DNA of 64,000 bases, from the NCBI RefSeq assembly GCF_002104995.1, contig NW_024468250.1:1116001-1180000 (forward strand), written 5' to 3'. The position numbers were made by a program, and so were the translations under genes. Below the pieces are notes generated by a model. It made no database searches, had not been told where the DNA came from, and worked only from the letters and a program-made list of their open reading frames with translations. The DNA comes from Linderina pennispora. Taxonomy: Eukaryota > Kickxellomycota > Kickxellomycetes > Kickxellales > Kickxellaceae. Each line of letters opens with the position of its first letter. Position 1 is the stretch's first letter. Below are positions 9,088 through 18,650 of the stretch, piece after piece.

Positions 9088-10062
9088 ATGACCTCGTTTT
9101 TTGCTTGGCTCGCGAATGCGCGGCTGCCGGCCTCAATGGTCGTCTCGTATATCCCCGACTGGATAGTGACGTGCTCGTGCACGCTCATTTGGCTATACCT
9201 TGGAATTGCAACGCCGCATTACCAGTACTTTTCAGTCACCGACAAGGAAATATCGTACCCGTACGTAAAGCCCGAGGACCAGACAGTGACTGTGCCTATG
9301 CTGTTCTTTATTGCGACGGTGGTGCCGGCGGTGATAGTGGTGCTGTATTCGCTCTGCCTCCGCCGCAACCTACACGACCTGCATGTTGGCTTGCTGGGCT
9401 TGCTTCTGACTATCTCGCTGACGCTGATGTTCACAAACGGCCTGAAGAATGTGCTTGGCCGGCCACGGCCCAACCTGCTCGCGCGCTGCCAGCCCCGGCA
9501 CCCCAAGGACGGCGGCCCGCTGGCCGATCCACCGCAGGGTCTGTCCAGCATCGACATTTGCGAGCAGCCCTCTATCGGTGTACTGAATGAGGGATTCCGG
9601 AGCTTCCCGTCGGGGCACACCTCGCTGTCGTTCGCCGGCATGACATACTTGTCGCTGTATCTGGCTGGCAAGCTGCATGTATTTGACAACCAAGGCCATT
9701 CATTCAAGTCGTTTATTGTGATGTTCCCAATCTTGGTTGCTGGCATGGTTGGCGCGTCGCGTGTCGCCGACTATTGGCATCATCCGACGGATGTGTTTGC
9801 CGGCGCCTTTGTTGGCCTGGCTACTGCCCTTTTCAGCTACCACCAGTATTATCCCGTATTGTATTTTGTGCATTGTGACAGGCCGTTTGACCCGCGCAAG
9901 GCGCCATCGCCGATATTGCCTGTTGTCGATGAGGAATTCCATCGGCGCCGTATGAATGCTGGCGAGGGGCACGGTTACGCTATGTCACCCACGACAAGCA
10001 GCAACAATTTTGCTGAGGATAGTCAAGAGGCACTGGTCAGACTAGAGAGTGGCCGCAACTAG
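9088..10062 (+). CDS. PAP2-family lipid phosphate phosphatase (DPP1/LPP type)
   Basis: A 324-residue membrane protein starting at ATG 9088. The three phosphatase motifs are intact: K-x6-RP (Lys120 to Arg127-Pro128, in KNVLGRPRPN), PSGH (residues 174-177, FPSGHTSLSF) and SR-x5-H-x3-D (Ser224-Arg225, His231, Asp235). About six hydrophobic segments surround them, as in yeast Dpp1/Lpp1 and animal LPPs, which remove the phosphate from diacylglycerol pyrophosphate, phosphatidate and related lipids. There is no intron. The C-terminal 50 residues are hydrophilic. It ends about 100 bp from the 3' end of the convergent ABCC gene. Confidence 0.93.
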   Translation: MTSFFAWLANARLPASMVVSYIPDWIVTCSCTLIWLYLGIATPHYQYFSVTDKEISYPYVKPEDQTVTVPMLFFIATVVPAVIVVLYSLCLRRNLHDLHVGLLGLLLTISLTLMFTNGLKNVLGRPRPNLLARCQPRHPKDGGPLADPPQGLSSIDICEQPSIGVLNEGFRSFPSGHTSLSFAGMTYLSLYLAGKLHVFDNQGHSFKSFIVMFPILVAGMVGASRVADYWHHPTDVFAGAFVGLATALFSYHQYYPVLYFVHCDRPFDPRKAPSPILPVVDEEFHRRRMNAGEGHGYAMSPTTSSNNFAEDSQEALVRLESGRN

Positions 10063-10163
10063 GATTCTTCTATATTTGATAGCGCGTTTTGTTGGTCCAT
10101 TATATTCGAGCTGATGATATTCGTTGCACATGGCACATGTCCTAGGCGCAATACAGGGTGGCA

Positions 10164-13100
10164 TTAGAAGTTGTTTGAGGCTACCATATCAGCAAAGTGG
10201 CCGCCCTTGGCAAGCAGGATGGCCGGTGTGTCGAACTCGGCAATGCAGCCGTTATCCATGACGATGATCCGGTCGCTTCTCATGACGGTTTCAAGACGGT
10301 GCGCGATAGTCAAAATAGTACTGCCCGCAAACTCCTGGTGAATTACATCGTGGATGAGTTTATCTGTTTCCCGGTCAACGTCGGCTGTAGCCTCATCGAG
10401 CACCAGAATCTTGCTCTTGCGAATCAGCGTGCGGGATAGACTGAACTGCTGTCGCTGTCCAGCACTGAGGCTTCTGGATTGAGGGAAAATGAACATGTTC
10501 AGTCCCCAGTCCTTTCGGGCAAAATGATGGAAACGGCGGGTGGGAGGAACACCAACAAAGTCGAGCAGTCGTCGAACAATCGATCCCTGCAGCTCTTCGT
10601 CAGCTGCATTCGCTGTCTTCTCAGGTGAGTGCCCATGCTTTTGGTGCTTGGATGCTGGGTTCACAAACTCGACGGCCTGGGTGGTCTGCAATGCAGCCCA
10701 CATATCCTCGATCGTAAACTGGTTGAGAGGATCAAGGTTAGCCCTTACAGTATCCGTAAACAGCGTCGAATCCTGAGGAATAATTGCCAGGTTTGGGCGT
10801 AGGCAGTCGGCCCGCAGTGTTGAGATATCTACGCCGTCTATGAATATCGATCCGCTCTCGCCTCAACCAGACGGAACAGAGCGCGTGTCAGCGAAGATTT
10901 GCCTGCACCGGTTCGGCCCACGATGCCAATATGCTCACCCCCTTGATGCTCAGAGTGACATCCCTCAGCACCAGGCCGTGTCCAGATTTGTACCGCATGC
11001 TGTAGCCACAGATCTCGATGTCGCCCTTGGATGGCCAGTCTGATGGCATCGATCTTTGGCCTTCAGCCCACGCCTTCTCACACGGACGGTCAGTGAATCT
11101 GCGGAACTCGCCCACAGTATCGCCCATTTTCGCCACCCGACCTTTAATTGCCACCAGACACTGTATGTCCGAGATTAAATTCCTGGCCAACCCCTCGAAC
11201 ACCTTGAGCTCGACAACAGTTATCGCACTACCAGTGAGCTGCGACTGCAATATGATAGCTGACTTTATCAATATGCTTAGGCACTCGCCGACAAGCATAG
11301 AGATGGTTCCTGCCAGGTTTTGCATAGACTGTATCTGAGAATTGATGCGAAGCCAATCGTCTGAAGCCTCAGAGAATCTGGTAGTGAAATGATCACCGAC
11401 TTTATGGACACGGATGGTCGTCTGGCCACTGGAAAGAGGCCGCTTGGCGTCATGCATCCGTGACAGGTACTTTAATTCGATGGCCTGGGACTTTGCCATT
11501 ACTGCGAATGATAGCGAGGATATACTGTCCGACAAGTATGCTAAAAGCGGTGCCAGCAAAAGAAGGAGGGGTGCCCTTGAACCTACGCGGTAGACACACA
11601 ACACACCAACCACTGCTGAGGAAACACACGACTGAAGTATATTTGGCAGCTCGTTTGCAACCTCATGGCTGCAGTTGCGGAACAGCCGTTTTGTTTGGTA
11701 GTGGTCTGTGCTCTCAAACAGCGACATCGGAGCAAGCACAAGCCCAGACATCAGCATTCGGTGAACGCGGTCCTCTACATGCTTTCCAGTGACATTCTCC
11801 CGGATGAACTGTCTGGCCCGATGCATAGACCTGTGGACGATATTCGACAGCGCCCTTCCACCAGCGTATCTCAACAACGAACGCCCATCAATAGCACCAC
11901 GGCTCCCGCTCAATGAATCGATTGCTAGGCTATCGAAGATATACCCGACAATAGGATCGAAGACCGCTGACACAATACTATAGGCTAGCACTGGGACTCC
12001 GAAGAGGTGGACAAGATAGGCGATGTTTGACCATTTGATACCTCCCAACCCATTCGATGTGTCCCTGTGCCGAGCTGAATCGACAGGCACAACCTTTGGT
12101 GGCGATGCTGAGACTCCTGTCACTGTATTAAGCGAAGTATCTGAACCAGTATCGCTGTGGTAACACCTCACAGCAACGGAATGCACTCGCGGCTGGGTCT
12201 GAATATCTACAACAGCTGTGCTGTTCTCGATACGAACATTCTGATTAGCAAATGGTTTCAGGTGGTCCGAGTTCATGGATACAACACGCAGCTTATCGCC
12301 AAGGATGCCCGTGTTCAGCAAGACATGGTCAAGCAAATGGCGCTTGATGTGCGGATCGACTGCGGATAGTGGATCGTCCAGGATATAGATATCCGCCTTC
12401 GTGTAGATAGCCCTTGCCAGTGCCACCCGTGCCTTTTGTCCACCAGAAATATTGCCGCCATCGTCGCTTATGATAGTCATATCACGATCAGGCCACCGAC
12501 TGATGTCCTCAGCCAAGGCACACGCGTCAATAACACGCCGGTAGAGCTCCTCCTCATAGTTGTTTCCAAACAGAATATTTGCCCGCAGTGTATCGTCAAG
12601 GAAGTAAGGGTTTTGCTCCACGTAGGCAACTCGGCCAGCCACAAACCCTGTCCCGGCTGTCAGCCTCACTTCTCCGCACATTCCCAGTAACAGAGTCGTC
12701 TTTCCGGACCCAACGCTGCCCATTACCGACACCAGTTCACCGGCATTCACTTTGAGTGTCACATCCTTGAGAGTGTCCGCCTTATAGCCTTTACTTACTG
12801 AGAACGAGCAGCAGTCCAGCTCAATACAAGGGCCAGAGCAAGCGGCTGTATCGGTGACCTCAATGGTGGTCATAGGCGTTGGGAACAGGTACTTTTCGGC
12901 CTTGATGTTTATGCTGGCAATATTTGTGACTTTGCGGAATCCCGAAACTGTTCGGTGTAAACTCCTCTCCAGGTTCGAAAACTGGTCGATGAGCTGCAAC
13001 ATTTCGACCCCAGACATGTTTCGGCCATTCTTAAAATGCCACTGAACCGTGATAAGTGATGACAGTTGCGCTGAGAGCTCAGTGGCCAAGCTGTACAGGA

Positions 13101-14430
13101 ACTGGACACCCGAGATAGCATGCGATAGACAATATGCCTTCCACCCAGGGGTGACTACTGAACGAGTGCGGCGACTGTTCTTTGGCTTGTTGAGGTACCT
13201 CTCCTCCCAGCCATTAAATTTTATAGTCTTGATGTTCGAGTAAATGTCGTCGATGGAATAATGCTCTGACATGCCCATACAAATATCCATGGCCTGGGAA
13301 TGCCTGAATATGATGATGATTCGCTGTATCAGGGACATCACTAGCAGCATTATTGCTGGTGCTGCAGCAGCTCGACCAACCTGCAGATACGCCGTGTATA
13401 ACGAAGCAGCTGCTGAAAACATCCAAGTTACGCTATCCCAGGCAGATAGCATGGAGTCCAAAAGCTCGTCGACAGACCCATGTCTTGTAAATGTGGCCCT
13501 GCCACTTCCTGGTTGCTTAGTCTGTCGCTGTGCACACCAGAACTCGGCTGCTCTGGTAATCCGCCTTTTCTCAGTTCTGACAAAGCCGTGGATGCGGGTT
13601 TCCATGCATGATGTCAGCAGCAAAAGCAGGTTGCCAGTCAGATACAGATACACTTCGTACCACATATGCTTGGCCGGGTCATCAACACAGTCCAAGATGT
13701 ATCCGGCAACGATGGTGCGGTAAAGTGGAACAACCCTGAGTAACGACTCGATGGCCAGAAGCGGCAGCAGTGAGCTCCTTGCCATCCGAACGATGGCACG
13801 CATGGCAAAAAGGTGCTCTTTAGGATTAATTACAAACTCGCGGCAAATAGTGCTGGTTCGAAGGCGCTCTGGAAGCGGGCAAAAGTCATCAGTCGCCAAT
13901 TCACGCATGCGCAAGACTTGAAGGAGCCCAAACTCTTTGAAGTACAGTAAGCTAGCCAGGAACGTACTCAGGTCGCTCCACTCGGAGGCAGCTAGGGACT
14001 CTGCCAATATGCAGGCGTGTAGGAATATGTCGATCACTTTGGCTGACATGGGGACATCATTGGCTACCTGTGCCAGAGTCAGAACCCAGACGAAATTGAC
14101 TGCCTTGAAGCTGGACTGCCCACTACCAAACCGAGCTAACAGAGGGAGCATTGCTAAAGAGAGCTGATGCAGCCCACCCGGCCAGCCAGTGCCATGCCGC
14201 GCCGACGTAAATGCCAGAAGAGCACAGGCACAGCTGGCCAGTGGCGACGTGAAGTGATGCTTGCGGATTACAGTCCCCGAAAGCAAAAAGTAGGCGGTGG
14301 CCCCCACGGCATATGCGTCAGAGAGAATAGGTAAAATCGTCTGCAATGAATAGCCTCCCATGTTTACAATTGTTGAACAAGTTGCGAGGAAAGAAGGCGG
14401 AATGTGCGGCTTTCCTGCTAGTGCCAGCAT
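10164..14430 (-). CDS. ABC transporter, subfamily C (MRP-like), with two frameshifts in the second NBD
   Basis: The reading frame runs from ATG 14430 for about 1,165 codons, then continues in two other frames to the stop at 10164, so the intact protein would have about 1,420 residues. Order: N-terminal membrane segments, first transmembrane domain, NBD1 (Walker [12 protein letters not shown], signature [14 protein letters not shown], Walker [12 protein letters not shown]), second transmembrane domain, NBD2. In NBD2 a base is missing in the C5 run at 10938-10942, just before Walker A ([10 protein letters not shown], readable in the shifted frame), and another near 10858-10862, after which the third frame gives [22 protein letters not shown] and [12 protein letters not shown]. 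Homology is continuous apart from the two indels, which suggests base-calling errors, but a recent pseudogene cannot be excluded. Codon use is less GC-biased than in neighbouring housekeeping genes. The start is provisional. Confidence 0.88.
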
Positions 14431-16541
14431 ATGTAAAGCACTAACCCTACTCCGCAGTTGTCAACCTGGAATTGCTTGAAAGAAATCCAACTGTGAATGT
14501 GGAGCACTTGTCAATGGGTGCTCCTTTAACCTTATTCATAATCTCCCTTGAAGTGAGTTCTGAAATCTTGACTAGTACTGAATGACGAGGGAACGGTTGT
14601 GGGTCTAGAGCACACAGTGTGTGGAGTAGGGCAAGAAAAAGGAAATAAGAAACAAGTAGCGAAGGATACCTTATATGTGAGTATGCGTGTAACTTTTGTG
14701 TAGTGTGGATTCTGAACAAGCTGTCAAGCGATGGTATCTTAATCCAGAAATGTGCGAGCGGTGTGAGCGTATCAGCAATAGAAAGTGACAGAGTCAAGGA
14801 ATATATATTGATGAAGAAAGGTAAAGAGAAGTAGGAAGGGAGAGGCGAGCGCAAAGGTTTTATAGCATCGCTCAGGTGGCACAGCCAAAAAGGAAGAAGA
14901 AAAAAGGCAGCAGGGCGAAAAACTATGTAGTTCACAGTAATCGGATCTTGAGATTCTAACAGAAATGGACACAGCAGCGCCTTTTCTAGCAACGAATCGG
15001 CCACTTTGTGGTTTAAAATAGGGAGTATATACTGGAAAGCATATCAAAAAGTGGATGTGCTATTAAACACATGCCGTCAATGCCACTAGTATAAGTTCAT
15101 TGTCAGATCCTTATATCCTAGAACAATGCAGCGGTCTCAGTTTTGTATATTGTTGCAGCCAGCAGAAGCTAGCTGAGGATGCCCGATGCTATTATCATTG
15201 ACACAGTGAAGATTAAATCTGAAGTAAAAATCTGCAGGAACACAACATCCAGCGAGGTCTGGCCGATTGGCCACTAATTAGTTCATTCTTAAATGGTTTG
15301 TAGTACGTGAGATATGTAAACAGCTTGCCATTCAGCCAAATGATACCCATGTCTCCATTCATCTTCTGTGAGAACTGTTGTCCAGTGAGCCGACAGTACC
15401 ATCAGCTATGCCTTTGTGAAGCTTAGCATTTCATACCGATTCACTTTTATTATTAAGAGAATGCAATCTGTAGTGCAAAATAGCTGAATGGCAGTATTAC
15501 TCCCAGAAAAAGGATTTATTGTTACAACAAATGTGGAGAAAACGTGGCCACGACCTTTGGTAACAGAATAGAGCTAGCGGGTGCTCGCGGAAACAGAAAT
15601 TCACTGCCCATGCCCAAGCAGCACGAGCAGCCCCCGCTGCTGGAGGAGCGCGAATGCTAAAGTGGGACTAGTCATTTAGAAGGAAAGCCAATGTAGTTCG
15701 AATGGCCGAAAAAATGAGAGAAAATTACACGGTGTTTCCTGTGCCAGGAGACCGCTGCCATCAACAAAATTCAGTCCCGAAGCTGTGGTGCTAGCGTCGC
15801 CAGAGCAACCAAACCCATCAAAAAAGCGACCAAGCTGACACTGTTGCTGAGATCAGTAGGCAGGCGACCTGAATCCAAAGATACTGCTTGGGTCCTCGCA
15901 AAAAAAGAGGCAAGCATTAAAACAGCGTTAGCCATTCTCCAGGGATTCATGTGCTAGCAGCACACTATTCCGGAGATGCCATGCATGACGTAGCAGGCCT
16001 ACTCTGGGCAATCTCCAAACTAGAGCGGGATAATCAGGAACGAGTGGTATTATAAACGTAGGCAAAATCCTCTCCAGGACAGAGACCTGGACGACTGCTA
16101 TTTCAAAAGTTGCTGTTTTGAACCATTCCACCCGGCCACGAAGATGGCCAGAGTGAAACCGGGCCTGCTCCGCCTTTGTTGTATTTTTACAAGCGCCGGC
16201 GGGCAGGCCCCCTACTGCCAGCCAGGAGGCCATTATTAGCCCCGAGGGTGTCACAAATACGAGCAGGATTTCAGCCGGCAAGCTTGTTTCGCTCAAAAAG
16301 CAAGAAAAAAAAAGGTTCCCATGGTCCCCGAGATTGCTACTGCCCACGTGTACCTTACAGGAATTGCGTGCAAAGCCTGTTTGGCAACGGTCCCTCAATT
16401 TCCTTTTCTAGGAGGCCGCTCGTCCTCCATCCCATTGCACTGAACCCCTCCCTCCTTCTCTCTGCCTAACAGAACGCCTGCTGTTTTCCTCTTCTTTTTA
16501 TACGGTAATTAGCCACTCTCTTTTACTATACTTTAACAGAA
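14431..16541. other. Long divergent intergenic region between the ABCC and zinc transporter genes
   Basis: About 2.1 kb with no gene I can support. A 185-codon minus-strand ORF (14447-15004) opens at GTG and reads through a TATA box and pyrimidine-rich leader-like DNA, so I treat it as non-coding. A 156-codon minus ORF at 15928-16398 has no recognisable features. The last 150 bases before 16542 are pyrimidine-rich and contain TTTTTATAC (about 16495), a likely promoter of the zinc transporter gene. Confidence 0.4.
14858..14864 (-). promoter_or_regulatory. Possible TATA box of the ABCC gene
   Basis: Read on the minus strand this is TATAAAA, followed by CT-rich sequence as in a fungal leader. 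It lies about 430 bp upstream of the proposed ATG at 14430, so if used it implies a long or spliced 5' untranslated region. Confidence 0.35.
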
Positions 16542-17861
16542 ATGCCTGCGGCCATGGCACCAAAGAGCAGGGCAAGACACGCGATTATCACCACAGTCGA
16601 GGAGTTTGACGCGCGGAAACGGACGACGGCGGCCACCAACGAGCACACGCACGACCATGACCATGACCACGGACATAGGCATGAGCACAAGCACAGCCAC
16701 GGGCACTCGGTGCTGCCGACAACAGTTGTATCAGACGCCAAGAGCCAGACACGCCACGGGCCACTGCAGCTACTGTCGCGCAGCCGCGGAATGATCTCAA
16801 GCATAATGAGCGACAGCGAGTCGCGCAGCATCTTCATGTTCCTGCTGCTGAACCTGTCGTACATGTTTGTGCAGATAGTCTACGGATACATCACGAACAG
16901 CCTGGGGTTGATCTCGGACGCAATCCACATGCTGTTTGACTGCATGGCGCTGGCGATTGGGCTGGTGGCAGCGGTGATGAGCAAGTGGCCGGCGAGCGAG
17001 GGGTTTGCGTTTGGGTATGATCGGATCGAGGTTCTGTCGGGGTTCTCGAATGGAGTGTTTTTGATGCTTATCTCGGTGTCGATTTTCTTCGAGGCGATTG
17101 AGCGGCTGATGCATCCGCCAGAGATGAACACGCAGAGGCTGCTGCTGGTGTCGTTTGGAGGGCTGGTGGTGAATTTGTTTGGGATGTTTGCGTTTAATGG
17201 ACATCATCATCACCATGGAGGTGGTGGATGCAGCCACAGCCATTCGCATGGACATGACCACCATTCGCATGGACATGACCACCATGACCACCATGACCAC
17301 CATTCGCATGGCCATGGCCATGATCACCATGAGCATGACCACCACGAACACCACGAACACAGCCACCCACACCGCAGCCAAAACATGCAAGGGGTGTTCC
17401 TGCACGTTCTCGCCGACACGCTGGGCAGCGTTGGGGTGATAATCTCGACACTCCTAATCCAGACCTTCGGATGGACCGGGTTCGACCCATTGGCCTCGAT
17501 CATGATCGCAGCGCTAATCTTCGCCAGCGTGATCCCGCTGGTGCGCGACTCAATGCACATGCTTCTGCTGCGGCTGCCGGACCACAGCCAGGACGAGGTG
17601 CGGGTAGCATTGAGTGAGATCGCGGACAACGTGGGCGGAGTGTCGCAGCTGACAAAGGCGCAGTTCTGGCCGATCACCGAGTCCCGGATCATGGGGGTGG
17701 TGCATGTGCAGGTGGAGCAGAAGCTGATGGGCGACAGGGACGAGATGCCGCTGTGCCCGTTGACGGTCAGGGATAATGTCAGCGAGGCGATCGGGAGGAT
17801 TGTCAGGCGCAATGTGTCGGGATTGCGCGACGTGTTCATCCAGGTGGATGTGGTCGAGTGA
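16542..17861 (+). CDS. Cation diffusion facilitator zinc transporter with a histidine-rich loop (ZnT7/Msc2-like)
   Basis: A 439-residue, single-exon CDF protein. After a His-rich N-terminal tail (about residues 35-55) come six membrane segments. The metal-site motifs are SDAIHMLFD in TM2 (His129, Asp133) and FLHVLADTLGS in TM5 (His288, Asp292). The 2H/2D site is typical of zinc-selective CDFs. Between TM4 and TM5 lies a very long His/Asp/Gly loop (residues 221-277). The order and the helix motifs resemble SLC30A5/7 and yeast Msc2/S. pombe Cis4, which load zinc into the secretory pathway, so an early-secretory location is more likely than the vacuole. A cytosolic C-terminal domain follows TM6. 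The loop is built from direct DNA repeats around 17242-17340. Confidence 0.9.
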   Translation: MPAAMAPKSRARHAIITTVEEFDARKRTTAATNEHTHDHDHDHGHRHEHKHSHGHSVLPTTVVSDAKSQTRHGPLQLLSRSRGMISSIMSDSESRSIFMFLLLNLSYMFVQIVYGYITNSLGLISDAIHMLFDCMALAIGLVAAVMSKWPASEGFAFGYDRIEVLSGFSNGVFLMLISVSIFFEAIERLMHPPEMNTQRLLLVSFGGLVVNLFGMFAFNGHHHHHGGGGCSHSHSHGHDHHSHGHDHHDHHDHHSHGHGHDHHEHDHHEHHEHSHPHRSQNMQGVFLHVLADTLGSVGVIISTLLIQTFGWTGFDPLASIMIAALIFASVIPLVRDSMHMLLLRLPDHSQDEVRVALSEIADNVGGVSQLTKAQFWPITESRIMGVVHVQVEQKLMGDRDEMPLCPLTVRDNVSEAIGRIVRRNVSGLRDVFIQVDVVE

Positions 17862-18020
17862 ATCATCGCCGATGTTGACGGATTAGTAGAGTAAAATTAG
17901 CTGGTTTTCTTTTGGCATTTTTTCCCTGCTTTCCGATTCAGTTTTGTTTTTTGTCTGCTACCTGCTTTTTTATTTGCTTCAATACACGTCGTATTTTGTC
18001 TTGTACGTAGCTACTTGGAG

Positions 18021-18608
18021 ATGGGAAAGCCAGAAAAGCCGTCAAAGGAGAAGTCGTCGAAGCACGGATCGAAGAAGGCGGGGGAGGATGTGGTGAAGAA
18101 GGTGAAGAAGGAGCACAAGATGAAGGAAAAGAGGGAGAAGAAGGAGCGTAAGGACAAGAAGGAGAAGAAGGAGAAGAAGGAGAAGAAGGAGAAGAAGGAG
18201 AAGAAGGAGAAGAAGGAGAAGAAGGAGAAGAAGGAGAAGAAGGAAAAGAAGGAAAGTAAGGACAAGAAGGACAAGAAGGAAAAGAAGGAAAAGGAGAGCA
18301 AGGTCAAGAAAACTGGAAAGACCGAAAAGACTGGTGCAGAACCTTCAACATCAGCAGGCTGGAACAACTGGGCAGCAGCAGACTTTGGCGACGACGCGCG
18401 CAAGCAGAAGTTCTTGAAGTTCATGGGGATCAAAACGACAGCGGCAGCAGGCAGCGAGGGATCGGGCGGGCAGCCGTCGCCGTTCGAGTCGGCGCTGACC
18501 AAGAGCGGGGCAAGCAAGATCCAGGGGGAGCTGGAGAAGCAGTTCAATGCCGGACTGGCAATGCGGCAGCAGACACAGAAGGGATTCCGCGGTGGACTCG
18601 GGTTCTGA
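18021..18608 (+). CDS. SMAP (small acidic protein-like) domain protein with a Lys/Glu repeat
   Basis: A 195-residue protein starting at ATG 18021. Residues 40-95 are an almost perfect KKE repeat, flanked by more Lys-rich sequence. From residue 114 comes NNWAAADFGDDARKQKFLKF, which fits the small acidic protein (SMAP, C11orf58) domain: a Trp, an acidic Asp pair and a KFL helix. The C-terminus ends in GFRGGLGF, as in Gly-rich tails of some nucleolar proteins. In many fungi SMAP domains follow a lysine-rich region. The role is unknown, perhaps nuclear given the basic charge. It is convergent with the myosin gene, with 42 bp between the two stops. Confidence 0.75.
   Translation: MGKPEKPSKEKSSKHGSKKAGEDVVKKVKKEHKMKEKREKKERKDKKEKKEKKEKKEKKEKKEKKEKKEKKEKKEKKESKDKKDKKEKKEKESKVKKTGKTEKTGAEPSTSAGWNNWAAADFGDDARKQKFLKFMGIKTTAAAGSEGSGGQPSPFESALTKSGASKIQGELEKQFNAGLAMRQQTQKGFRGGLGF
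18154..18249 (+). repeat. Purine-rich GAGAAGAAG/AAGGAG repeat encoding (KKE)n
   Basis: A 9-nt unit (AAGAAGGAG) is repeated about ten times almost perfectly and encodes the Lys/Glu array of the SMAP-domain protein. The pure-purine strand could form unusual DNA structures and is prone to length change. Confidence 0.85.
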
Positions 18609-18650
18609 AGGCAATGGAATAGGATGTATGTAAAAAAAATGGAAGAGAAA

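Noticed and set aside
14447-15004. 185-codon minus ORF upstream of the ABCC gene, considered as a TMD0 exon
   Set aside because: Its start is a GTG, it reads through a TATA-like element and CT-rich leader, and no splice junction links it to the ABCC frame.
15928-16398. 156-codon minus ORF in the region before the zinc transporter
   Set aside because: No domain, signal peptide, splice or codon-bias support.
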